This document shows, one piece after another, positions 1 to 7,851 of a DNA stretch of 64,000 nucleotides (positions are counted from its first letter, which is position 1; the number at the start of each line of letters is the position of its first letter). A program made the translations under genes and the position numbers. The stretch is taken from assembly GCA_028279215.1 (NCBI GenBank), contig JANQOF010000015.1:1-64000 (forward strand), in the 5' to 3' direction. This DNA is from Pirellulales bacterium (GTDB lineage: Bacteria; Planctomycetota; Planctomycetia; Pirellulales; Lacipirellulaceae). Under the pieces are notes generated by a model. It saw nothing but the letters and a program-made list of their open reading frames with translations. It was not told where the DNA came from and made no database searches.

Positions 1-3
1 TTA

Positions 4-42
4 CCCTCCCGCTTGTGGGAGGGTCAGACGTGCCAGCGTCTG
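4..42. repeat. two adjacent perfect hairpins at the window edge
   Basis: CCCTCCC (4-10) pairs with GGGAGGG (17-23) over a 6-nt loop. Directly after it, CAGACG (25-30) pairs with CGTCTG (37-42) over another 6-nt loop. The pair sits about 165 nt beyond the stop codon of the minus-strand beta-helix gene. There is no T-tract, so it could be a REP-like intergenic element or a terminator for the gene beyond the left edge. The structure is seen directly; its role is inference. Confidence 0.5.
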
Positions 43-208
43 GGGAGGGCGCACTGGATGGCGCTGGTTGGCCGCCAGGCCTACCAGTGAGTGGAACGCA
101 TGTCACAAGAGGCATCGTTTCAGCGGCAACCACCTCTTGTCGTTTCGCGACCCAGGTAGGCTGCGCCAACCTGGACTACCCGCTACCCGTTGGGCTACCC
201 ACTGGATT

Positions 209-3200
209 TTAGGCCACCCGCAGGTCCAATCCAAACGCGTCAAATGCCGCGTCGATTGTGTCGAACAAAGTGAGATCGGCCTGATCAATGACACCGTCGT
301 CATTCAGATCACCGTCCGCGTACGTTGGGCTCGACATGCCGAGGTTCCCTTCGATAACCGCGCGGTCCAGTTGGTCAATCACGTAATCTTGAAACAAGTC
401 GGCGGCAATTTGCAGGTTCTGAAGGTCGTTGCCCGTATTGAACAGCACCGTGTTCAGATCGTCGATGTCCGTCAGGCCATCACCATCGAAGTCCCCATCG
501 GTGAATACCACACCGATGTAGAAGTTGAATAGAACGGTGTTGTAATCGTCCAAATCAACGACCGCATCGAGGTTGGCGTCCCCTGGCAGCAGCGTTGCCA
601 CAAATTGAAACGAACCGCCAGCCATTCCGTCGCCCGACCCAACACCAAAGCTGCTGACACTAGTGCTTGTTGAAGTGATGTTAGTGGGGTTGGTCCACTC
701 ACCGTCGAGTGTTTCGCCCTCCATATCCTGGATAGTATCTTTTAACGAAAACAAGAAATGATCGCCGAGCGTCCAGCCGCTCAGCTTCCAGGTGGCAGTG
801 TGTGTTAGCTGGTCATAGGCAAAGTCGGTGGGATTCGCGAGAGTAGGCTGGTTCAGCGTGCGCAAGCCGATGATCTGCAGATCGCTGGCGTCGACGAACA
901 CGTCTTCGCTAAACGTGATCGAAATCGTGTCGGCTCCGCCCACGGGCACGGTCTTGAGTTGGTCGCCCGCGATCCAACCCGGGTCCTGCATCGCATCCGC
1001 AAAGCTGTACGGATTGTGCTGCGACTGCGAGCCGCTGATGGCGACGTCGATGACTTTAGGCGCGGCGCCGGCAACGACGTGATTTATCGACGTGCCGGCG
1101 CCAGCCAACCCAGGCTGCGCGGCAAAATTGCGTTTCCAGATAAGGTAGTCAGCGTCATCCACTACGCTGTTTCCAGACCCATCCGCACCAGTAAAGTCGT
1201 CGACGATGGCCCCCCTCGTATCTCGCCAAACCGTGTAGTCGGCATGATTGACGGCGCCATCCACGTTGTAGTCACCCGGCACGATGGGCAAGTTCACCGT
1301 TGTATCGCCAAAGTTGACTTTCCATACCTCGTAGTCGAGTTGGTCGACGTCGCCGTCCCCATCTCCATCCGCGCCGACTCCCATCGGGATGTTTGTCGTA
1401 CCAACGATATCCCGCCACACGCCATAGTCGGCGAGGTCGACGGTGCCTCGCAGGTTGTAGTCGCCCAGCACGTTTGGCGGCTGGACTTCGAACGCGCCGA
1501 TGTCGATTTGGTGGTTGGTGTTGTCGATTGCGTCGTTGGGGTCGGCGTCGACGAAAAACGGATCGGTGCCATCGCCGGCGACCAAGTTATACTCCCGATC
1601 GAACGGCGCTAGCCGCTGATCGTAAGGGAGCGTAGTAGGATCGAAAGCCGGATCACCGCGATCGAGCGCTAAGTGCTCACCTGTGTAAGCGAGTTGGACG
1701 GTTTTGGTAGGTCCGCCGTTATCCGCAAGTCTGGGTCGGCCTGCTCCGTCGAGCTGGAAGATGTCTTCGATTTTAAGTCCAAACGGTGTTATCCCCTCCC
1801 CGCCCCACGTTGACGTGTCACTACTTTGTTCCGTGTGGATCCTCACGAAAACATCGTCAAGCGTCTGATCGAGCAAGGCTTGAACGTTGCCAATGATGGT
1901 ATAGCGGATGAGGACATCATCCATTGTCGTAGTGGGGTCGGCGAAAGCCGGTTGGATGTGTCCGGCGCCAATGTCGGGCGACCAGTTGCCGCCGGTCCCT
2001 TGGCCTGTCGCCCCCGTTTCGCCGCCGCTTCCACCATTCATATCACCAGATTCATCGGGATAGTGGTTGTTGCCGGCAACCAGGACGTGATCGAGTTGCA
2101 CTTCGCTGTGGTCGCGAAACCCGGTGAAGTAGATACCTCCTCCAGCGGTGAATTTCTCCCCGAGACTGCCTGCCAGGTCGGTTGGAGAAAACCGCCGTGG
2201 GCCGGCGCTGTTATCGGTAATGGTCGAGTGGGCGAAGAGGGTGCCTTGGCCGTTGGTCGCGATACCGCCGCCGCTACTGGCCGTGTTCTTCGCGACGGTA
2301 GTGTTGAGAAGCAATACGCGATCTTCCAGCGAGGCATTGCCAGGACCAATCACCAGTTCTAGTCCGCCTCCATCACCATAGGTGTCGTTGTCGTGAATCG
2401 CACTGTCGCGGATGGTGAGAGGAGCACGTGGCGACACCGAAGCATAAATCCCCCCACCTCCGCCACTCGATTCGTTGTCGGCGAACGTCGTACGCAGAAT
2501 TGTACTTTTGCCCCCCAGCTGACTCGTCGACCAAGACTGCAAGTAAAGCCCACCACCTTTGGAGCCGAACTCGGGAAACTGGGGATCGACATACACCCTG
2601 TTGCCCGTAACCACGGAGTCCACAAGTTCAAACACGCCTGCGTTGTCCTCTGGATTGCCTGGACCTTCAATGTCGCCGTTGTCGATGTACAGCCCCCCTC
2701 CGTCGCCATTGGCGCGGTTGTCCTCAATTACGGTGTTTTCTTCGATTTTCAACGTGGGCACGAGTGGTGTTGTGTGGCTGTGCAATTGCGCCCAGATGCC
2801 ACCCCCCTCGCCTGAGGTTTCATTGTCAACAATTCGGGAATCTCTCACCGTCACGCTTTCGGCGGTGACGAGGTCGAAGATTTGGCCGAAGTGGATTCCA
2901 CCACCCCTACCTCCTGAGGTATCTGTCCACAACCCGGCGGAATTTGACTCCACCGTCACGTTGTCGAGCAGAACCAACTTGCCAGTGGTGGCCATATCGA
3001 TTCCACCTCCATGCTTCTCTTGTCCGGGCCCACCAACCACATGATTGTCACGTACCACGGTGTCGACAATCTCGCTCTTTTCGAACCGCTGGTGTTCTAG
3101 ACGTAATCCCCCGCCGGTGGAAAGAGCGGTGTTTCCTTCAAACAAACTGTCGTAGATGTAAACATCACGCACGTCGTCGTCGATGCCGGAGGTGCTGCCT

Positions 3201-4165
3201 TGCCAGTACAAGGCCCCTCCTTGGCGCCCGGACGTGTTTCCTTGCGAATTAGGAATCGCGGGGTCGACGCCGAAGGTCGACGACTCGATGGTAAGAGTTT
3301 TGGTGCCCTCCGCGAAGATCGCGCCGCCGTCGCCGGCCGCTGAGTTGGTATGGAACTTCGAGTTCTTTACCGTCAAGGAATCTCCCGCCAGAACCCTCAA
3401 TACCCCGCCATCCTTTCCTGCGGTGTTGCCGTGGGCGATGACGTTGTCGAGACTCACGTTGCCCGCCCCAGAAACAAAAACAGCGCCGCCGCCGGCGATC
3501 CCGCTGACACCGGTGGTCGCGGTAGCGACGTTGTCGATGAGTTCGACATTTGTCAACTTGATATCGATTGTTTCGGTATCCGTTGGCGATTTCGTGTGAT
3601 ACAGAGCACCGCCGAGTGCGGCCGTGTTTCCAATCAGTCGCATGTTGGTAAGCGTGAGATCGTCCCGAAACTCAATCGCTCCGCCAAACCCCCCATTACC
3701 ACCGGTGAGCGTCAGGCCAGAGACTTTGACGTCCTGCACGACGGCGCCAGCGCCAAATACCCCATCGTTGATCTCAAAAATCTGCGAGTTGCCCTGGGCG
3801 TCGATGGTCAAATCGTCCCGGCCGAGGCCGTTGATGGTGAGGTCTCTGGTGATCGTCATTTGGCCGAGTAGAGGATCAAGAAGAATCGTTTTGCCGTTGA
3901 GGCTGGCATCAAAGTTGATGGTGTCGGGCACGCTGTCTTGGTTGGCAACCAAAATGGCCTCTCTTAGAGTGGTCAGGCCATCGGCTGCTATATTGTCCAA
4001 CTCAGAATTGACAGTGAACGTCGCCAGCATGCTTCGCTCTTCGCAGTTCTCAAAACGCAGTTTTCGGCCGCGAGCATGTCTGATTCGCGTTCGCGATTGT
4101 GCCTTTTGTTTGGTGGTGCCGGATTTTGCCAATAGTGTCATCCACGACTGAATTCCACGTCCCAT
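209..4165 (-). CDS. secreted beta-helix/dockerin surface protein (choice-of-anchor Q type)
   Basis: A 1318-residue exported protein of the planctomycete surface type. Residues 36-48 read LRFENCEERSMLA, matching the planctomycete FExLExRxMLA leader. Residues about 50-800 begin with an LREAI...DTINF motif and continue as glycine-rich beta-helix rungs (repeated GGGI/GGA and NTA patterns), as in polymorphic outer-membrane and choice-of-anchor Q proteins. Dockerin-like calcium repeats follow near residues 898 (GDYNLRGTVDLADY), 963 (GDYNVDGAVNHADY) and 1190 (GDANLDAVVDLDDY), with a last DLNDDGVIDQADL near the end. There is no PEP-CTERM anchor, so surface retention must differ from its neighbours or the protein is released. 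The ATG is preceded by AGGGAG at 6 nt. It is the full-length partner of the truncated copy at 4982-5833. Ligand and exact function are unknown. Confidence 0.9.
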   Translation of the reverse strand: MGRGIQSWMTLLAKSGTTKQKAQSRTRIRHARGRKLRFENCEERSMLATFTVNSELDNIAADGLTTLREAILVANQDSVPDTINFDASLNGKTILLDPLLGQMTITRDLTINGLGRDDLTIDAQGNSQIFEINDGVFGAGAVVQDVKVSGLTLTGGNGGFGGAIEFRDDLTLTNMRLIGNTAALGGALYHTKSPTDTETIDIKLTNVELIDNVATATTGVSGIAGGGAVFVSGAGNVSLDNVIAHGNTAGKDGGVLRVLAGDSLTVKNSKFHTNSAAGDGGAIFAEGTKTLTIESSTFGVDPAIPNSQGNTSGRQGGALYWQGSTSGIDDDVRDVYIYDSLFEGNTALSTGGGLRLEHQRFEKSEIVDTVVRDNHVVGGPGQEKHGGGIDMATTGKLVLLDNVTVESNSAGLWTDTSGGRGGGIHFGQIFDLVTAESVTVRDSRIVDNETSGEGGGIWAQLHSHTTPLVPTLKIEENTVIEDNRANGDGGGLYIDNGDIEGPGNPEDNAGVFELVDSVVTGNRVYVDPQFPEFGSKGGGLYLQSWSTSQLGGKSTILRTTFADNESSGGGGGIYASVSPRAPLTIRDSAIHDNDTYGDGGGLELVIGPGNASLEDRVLLLNTTVAKNTASSGGGIATNGQGTLFAHSTITDNSAGPRRFSPTDLAGSLGEKFTAGGGIYFTGFRDHSEVQLDHVLVAGNNHYPDESGDMNGGSGGETGATGQGTGGNWSPDIGAGHIQPAFADPTTTMDDVLIRYTIIGNVQALLDQTLDDVFVRIHTEQSSDTSTWGGEGITPFGLKIEDIFQLDGAGRPRLADNGGPTKTVQLAYTGEHLALDRGDPAFDPTTLPYDQRLAPFDREYNLVAGDGTDPFFVDADPNDAIDNTNHQIDIGAFEVQPPNVLGDYNLRGTVDLADYGVWRDIVGTTNIPMGVGADGDGDGDVDQLDYEVWKVNFGDTTVNLPIVPGDYNVDGAVNHADYTVWRDTRGAIVDDFTGADGSGNSVVDDADYLIWKRNFAAQPGLAGAGTSINHVVAGAAPKVIDVAISGSQSQHNPYSFADAMQDPGWIAGDQLKTVPVGGADTISITFSEDVFVDASDLQIIGLRTLNQPTLANPTDFAYDQLTHTATWKLSGWTLGDHFLFSLKDTIQDMEGETLDGEWTNPTNITSTSTSVSSFGVGSGDGMAGGSFQFVATLLPGDANLDAVVDLDDYNTVLFNFYIGVVFTDGDFDGDGLTDIDDLNTVLFNTGNDLQNLQIAADLFQDYVIDQLDRAVIEGNLGMSSPTYADGDLNDDGVIDQADLTLFDTIDAAFDAFGLDLRVA

Positions 4166-4245
4166 GATCGCTCCCTCTTTGTAATGCAGCCCCTAGAAGA
4201 ATATGTCCCCGCAGGGTTTCCGTACTCTCATAACTCTCATAGATT

Positions 4246-4920
4246 TCATGCCCACCGTCGGAGGAAGAAAAAGGTGGAACCAAATGCAAGCGTTGCAATC
4301 GTACTTGGTTCGGCAACGATCTGACCTGTTAGAACCATCCGAAAATCAACGAAGTCTCGTACGTCGGATAGATCAGACAAATCAAACCATCCGGTGCCTA
4401 ACTGTCTTGCGATGTAATCCGGATCACCGATGTCAGGATTGTTTAAAGGCATGGCCCCATCTCCAGACGAGCCAAACAATCCACTGCCGAATACCAGTGC
4501 GTACCATCCAGGTTCAAGTTCAAGGGTTAGGTCGCCGTAGACCTCTGCAGATGTTTTGGGAAAGTCCAACGTTGTCGAACCAAGAACATCAGATGTAGAC
4601 AGGTCGGACGAGTCAGGAAAGTCGTTGGCATCGTCCAGAGCCACAATGGCCCCAAAAAAGCTGCCTTGTGAAACGTCGGAACCTACGAAGTGACCACCCA
4701 CTTGCTCGGTCACAACCGGGGCAGCCAGCTCGAATCTCAAACCACTAAATACAGCAGGGCTTACGCTGGAACTTGGGACGGTGCCGTCAATTACTTCGGC
4801 CCATGTCACGCCAGTCGGTCCCAGCGTTCCGCTCTCAAACAGAATCGTCTCACCGACACCAACTGATGGGCAACACCCAACGGCAGCGAAAGCAACCAAG
4901 AGTTTTCTTGCAGTGTTCAT
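4246..4920 (-). CDS. PEP-CTERM-type exported protein, paralogue of 5902-6561
   Basis: A 224-residue exported protein. The chosen start, MNTARKLLVAF, gives a normal signal peptide; an in-frame extension to 5208 exists but runs antisense through the XRE gene and is unlikely. The body is about 55-60% identical by eye to the 5902-6561 product (shared QxGGHFV, FFGAIV, LELxPGWYALVFGSGLF). The C terminus has the PEP-CTERM layout: motif, hydrophobic helix, then RRWA. Here the motif reads AEP instead of PEP (VAEPSTIATLAFG), which may affect sorting. PEP-CTERM proteins are processed by an exosortase, and none is in this window. It lies about 80 nt upstream of the beta-helix gene, so the two may be co-transcribed. 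Function unknown. Confidence 0.85.
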   Translation of the reverse strand: MNTARKLLVAFAAVGCCPSVGVGETILFESGTLGPTGVTWAEVIDGTVPSSSVSPAVFSGLRFELAAPVVTEQVGGHFVGSDVSQGSFFGAIVALDDANDFPDSSDLSTSDVLGSTTLDFPKTSAEVYGDLTLELEPGWYALVFGSGLFGSSGDGAMPLNNPDIGDPDYIARQLGTGWFDLSDLSDVRDFVDFRMVLTGQIVAEPSTIATLAFGSTFFFLRRWA

Positions 4921-5040
4921 AGGAAATAATCCAATAGGACGGATGAAAGATGACAGCCGATGGTGGTCAAGCAACTCCATTTTACACAGCGAGGGCAACG
5001 AAACCCAATTGTGAGGCTGAGCTGTCGTTTGGCCGCCGTT

Positions 5041-5070
5041 TCCCAACCTGGGATTTCCCTTTTTGGGAAA
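5041..5070. promoter_or_regulatory. clustered inverted repeats upstream of the XRE gene (candidate operator)
   Basis: TCCCA-acc-TGGGA (5041-5053) is followed immediately by TTTCCC-ttttt-GGGAAA (5054-5070), giving four TCCC/GGGA half-sites in 30 bp. They lie 55-84 bp before the GTG of the small XRE gene and 121-150 bp before the divergent PEP-CTERM gene at 4920. This arrangement is typical of an autoregulated XRE operator in a divergent promoter region. The repeats are seen; the regulation is inferred. Confidence 0.4.
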
Positions 5071-5124
5071 TACTATCATTCCCCGTAGGCTGCTGCAACC
5101 TCTCGTTTCTTGCGGCAGCCGAAC

Positions 5125-5361
5125 GTGAAACAGTCTCGCCACTCGCCGAAATATCGACGCATCTTGCGACTGCTGCGCACCCTCCGCGAAGAGCAAGGCC
5201 TGCTGCAATCGGAAGTGGCCCGCAAGTTCGACGGTTACGCCTCGTTTGTATCCAAGTGCGAATCGGGCGAGCGACGCATCGACGTGGTGGAACTTGCCGA
5301 GTTCTGCAAGGTATATGGTGTTTCGCTGTCGGAGTTCCTAAAAAGGGCAGGCATTGAGTAA
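5125..5361 (+). CDS. small XRE-family HTH regulator
   Basis: A 78-residue protein that is almost entirely one helix-turn-helix domain: LRTLREEQGLLQSEVARKFD is helix 1-2, and FVSKCESGERRIDVVELAEF is the recognition helix region. The GTG at 5125 (MKQSRHSPKY) is preferred over an upstream TTG at 5110, although neither has a strong ribosome site. The gene is divergent from the PEP-CTERM gene at 4246-4920, and inverted repeats lie between them. Its stop codon falls only about 5 bp before the breakpoint where homology to the duplicated beta-helix gene begins, so the truncated copy reads antisense through it. It could regulate its own promoter and the PEP-CTERM gene (inference). No toxin partner is visible. 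Confidence 0.75.
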   Translation: MKQSRHSPKYRRILRLLRTLREEQGLLQSEVARKFDGYASFVSKCESGERRIDVVELAEFCKVYGVSLSEFLKRAGIE

Positions 5362-5901
5362 CGACGAGCGTCAGGCCAGAGATTTTGACGTCCTGCACGA
5401 CTGCGCCAGCGCCAAATACCCCATCGTTGATCTCAAAAATCTGCGAGTTGCCCTGGGCGTCGATGGTCAAATCGTCGCGGCCGAGGCCGTTGATGGTGAG
5501 GGATTCGGTGATCAGCATCTCGCCGTTGGTAAGCAGAATCGTTTGGCCATCGAGACTGGCGGCGAAATTGATGGTGTCGGGGCCAGGACTAACGTTATTA
5601 GCTCTTTCAATAGCCTCTCGTAACGAAACATCATTATCGGTGAAATCAAATGGAGCGGTGGCATCATAGTCAACATTCACAGTGAATGTCGCCAGCATGC
5701 GACGATCTTCGCAGTTCTCAAAACGCAGTTTTCGGCCGCGAGTATGTCTGATTCGCGTTCGCGATTGTGACTTTTGTTTGGTGGTGCCGGATTTTGCCAA
5801 CAACGTCATCCACGACTGAATTCCTCGTCCCATGATCGCTCCCTCTCTATAATGCAGCCCCTAGAAGATGTCTCCGTGTAGTGTCGGTGCTCTCTTGGAT
5901 T

Positions 5902-6561
5902 TCATGCCCACCGACGAACCATCAAGTAAGTAAGACCGATGACACAAATCACGACTGTGCTTGGTTCAGGTACAGCAATACCTTTGATTACGAAGTGGTG
6001 ATTGGGGGAAATCGCAGTGATATCGCTCCATATTCCCGGCGTGTTTGGTGACCCTGTGATGTAGGTAGGGTCTTGAATATCTGTCCCGTTCCGAACCGCA
6101 ACACCTGACCCAAGCGTATCAAACAGCCCGCTCCCAAACACTAACGCGTACCAACCTGGACCGAGCGACAGTTCAAGGTTGCCGAATACTTCGTCGGAGG
6201 GCGTCGGAAAGCTCAGCGATGCTGAGCCAAGGAAGTCGTCTGTCGTGAAATCTCCGGAATCGGGGAAGTCGCTCTCGTCTTCGAGTTCGACGATCGCACC
6301 AAAGAACGTGCCACCACTATTGGCCACGAAGTGCCCGCCAATCTGCGAAGTAATCACCGGTTGGTCCAGTCGAAATCGAACTCCGGCGAAAGCGCCAGGT
6401 GTGACATTTGTGCCTGGTACGTTTTGATTGGTGAGTTCGGAAATCGGAATTCCTGTTTGTCCGAGCGTAGCACTTTCAAACAGAATCGTCTCGGCCATGC
6501 CAACTGATGGACAACACCCGACAGCAGCGAATGCGAGCAGGAGTTTTCTTGCAGTATTCAT
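5902..6561 (-). CDS. PEP-CTERM exported protein
   Basis: A 219-residue exported protein starting MNTARKLLLAF, with a signal peptide ending near GMAE. An ATG four codons upstream is possible. The mature part shares with the 4246-4920 product the order QxGGHFV, TFFGAIVELED, a Ser/Asp stretch, and LELSLGPGWYALVFGSGLFD. The C terminus is canonical: VPEPSTVVICVIG, a hydrophobic helix, then RRWA. It sits 68 nt upstream of the truncated beta-helix gene, the same spacing and order as the intact pair 4246-4920/209-4165. This confirms that a two-gene unit was duplicated. Function unknown; exosortase-dependent export and cell-surface localisation are expected from the family. Confidence 0.9.
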   Translation of the reverse strand: MNTARKLLLAFAAVGCCPSVGMAETILFESATLGQTGIPISELTNQNVPGTNVTPGAFAGVRFRLDQPVITSQIGGHFVANSGGTFFGAIVELEDESDFPDSGDFTTDDFLGSASLSFPTPSDEVFGNLELSLGPGWYALVFGSGLFDTLGSGVAVRNGTDIQDPTYITGSPNTPGIWSDITAISPNHHFVIKGIAVPEPSTVVICVIGLTYLMVRRWA

Positions 6562-6589
6562 ATGAGTTTCCAATGAGAATGACGTAATG

Positions 6590-7270
6590 CTATCGAGCTA
6601 AGGCAGTCAATACGGTGGCTGACAGTGCGAGTACGAGGGTAGTCGGCTCGGGTACGTTGTGAGAACTTAGTTCAAACCACATGCTACTGGTGTCAAACAC
6701 ATTCCACGGTCCCTCGGAAACATCACCAAATGTTGATGCGCCGCTTTGGTCCAAGAGTCCAACTCCACGAGCCCAAGCCCACCCACTGCCTGGTGTTGGG
6801 TTGTTAGAAATTGAAACCCAATACTCGGTGCCGTGGTCTAACGTGATCCCATCACCAAAGTCGAAGGCAAATTCGATGGGTGCGCCAAGTCCGCCCAGCA
6901 ATTGGCCCCCGGTAGGGGTACGCCTCACAGCGGTAAGGTTCGCAAAGTCTGCTCCAGCTACGGGAGCACCTGGCGCCTCGGCGGTGTCGTCCAGAAATGT
7001 AATCCGAAAGTCGTCAATAGGCAGAGGATTCGGCACCGTACCAGTCGCATCATAGCCACCGATCACGCGCAGGGACCGAACCGTGTATTGTCCCGTTCCG
7101 CTTACCAAGAAATTGTCTGCAATCTTCTGCTGGTCGACGATATTCGATGATGCGAACGAGGAGCCCGGCTCCTCAGGCGTCGTTTGGCTGTAAATGATCC
7201 CAGCGGTGCAAACCGTAGGGCAGCCCCCAATGGCAACACCAATGAGTAAGAGCGTTCTTGCGGTGTTCAT
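6590..7270 (-). CDS. PEP-CTERM exported protein with shortened anchor
   Basis: A 226-residue exported protein. Its leader, MNTARTLLLIGVAIGGCP, resembles those of the two neighbouring PEP-CTERM proteins, but the body is different (DNFLVSGTGQYTVRSLRVIG, DFGDGITLDHGTEYWVSI). This looks like the beta-sandwich type often seen in PEP-CTERM proteins that accumulate at the surface. The anchor is VPEPTTLVLALSATVLTALAR, ending with a single arginine instead of a basic cluster. It is 28 nt upstream of the 5902-6561 gene on the same strand, so the genes probably form one transcript. Function unknown. Confidence 0.87.
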   Translation of the reverse strand: MNTARTLLLIGVAIGGCPTVCTAGIIYSQTTPEEPGSSFASSNIVDQQKIADNFLVSGTGQYTVRSLRVIGGYDATGTVPNPLPIDDFRITFLDDTAEAPGAPVAGADFANLTAVRRTPTGGQLLGGLGAPIEFAFDFGDGITLDHGTEYWVSISNNPTPGSGWAWARGVGLLDQSGASTFGDVSEGPWNVFDTSSMWFELSSHNVPEPTTLVLALSATVLTALAR

Positions 7271-7451
7271 AAAAACATCCAATAGAAGGGAAATGACGTT
7301 ATGATTTTCGAGCGCTAGATTTCAGGTTATTCAGCAACATTCATTCTACTTGGCTCTTACAGCCCCAGCTTTTCTTCGCCGAGCTTTGCCCAGCCCAAAA
7401 TAATACTCATAGTCTCTGTTCTCATCGACTGTATCACGCTTTGATTCGGGT

Positions 7452-7661
7452 GTGAAGTCGGTGAAGAAAAAATTCGGCACTCGGGTCCGCCAACTCCGTA
7501 CAGAGCGGGGTTGGAGTCAGGAGGAGCTTGCCGCCAGGTCGAAACGGCACTGGACCTACATCGGCGGCGTGGAACGGGGCGAACGGAACCCGACATTGCT
7601 AGTAATCGCCTCTCTTGCCAAGGCATTGAAGGTTGAAATCTCGGAGCTTTTTCCGGACTAA
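7452..7661 (+). CDS. small XRE-family HTH regulator
   Basis: A 69-residue single-domain protein with a textbook XRE fold: FGTRVRQLRTERGWSQEELA, then RHWTYIGGVERGERNPTLLV and IASLAKALKVEISELFPD. It starts at GTG 7452; GTG 7461 (MKKKFGTRV) is equally plausible. Its 3' third and the following 190 bp are repeated at 8941-9223, where the gene is broken. It is divergent from the PEP-CTERM gene starting at 7270 and convergent with the one ending at 7799. It most resembles stand-alone regulators that control their own promoter. No restriction-modification or toxin partner is present. A role in controlling the PEP-CTERM cluster is a guess from position. Confidence 0.82.
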   Translation: MKSVKKKFGTRVRQLRTERGWSQEELAARSKRHWTYIGGVERGERNPTLLVIASLAKALKVEISELFPD

Positions 7662-7851
7662 GGTGGTTAACAGTTCTGCACTGGATTCTAGCCACGGATG
7701 GCACCGACCTTCGCGGATGAGGGAAGTCTGTGTTCATCGGTGTTTATCCGTGGCTAACATCCAGCAAACACCGCGCCATACGGCATATCCACTACATGCT
7801 AACCAGCCCGCCCACCACCGTCGCACGAAAGTGTGCGGAACCGGCGCAGGG
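7569..7851 (+). repeat. 283-bp direct repeat, copy A
   Basis: Copy A contains the last ~31 codons of the XRE gene, 137 bp of spacer with CACGGAT/CGCGGAT-type phrases, and the last ~53 bp (on the other strand) of the PEP-CTERM gene at 7799-8638. It aligns in the same orientation to 8941-9223 at about 80-85% identity by eye, with near-perfect runs such as the stretch around ACCGCGCCATACGGC. Confidence 0.85.

Larger units (their letters stand above)
4982..5833 (-). pseudogene. truncated duplicate of the beta-helix/dockerin gene
   Basis: The first ~156 residues nearly match the N terminus of the 209-4165 product: the same MGRGIQSW start, the FExCExRxMLA leader, LREAI...DTINF, and SLTINGLGRDDLTIDAQG. 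At about 5366, inside an SGLTL codon run, similarity stops abruptly. The frame then runs 127 residues antisense through the XRE gene with no resemblance to a known domain. The upstream region and AGGGAG ribosome site are also duplicated, so it may still be expressed as a short secreted fragment, but the beta-helix body and dockerin repeats are gone. A disrupted tandem duplicate is the simplest reading. Confidence 0.85.

Noticed and set aside
68..4151. Many long open frames on the plus strand opposite the beta-helix gene
   Set aside because: They are antisense to a gene with clear family motifs and have no motifs themselves.
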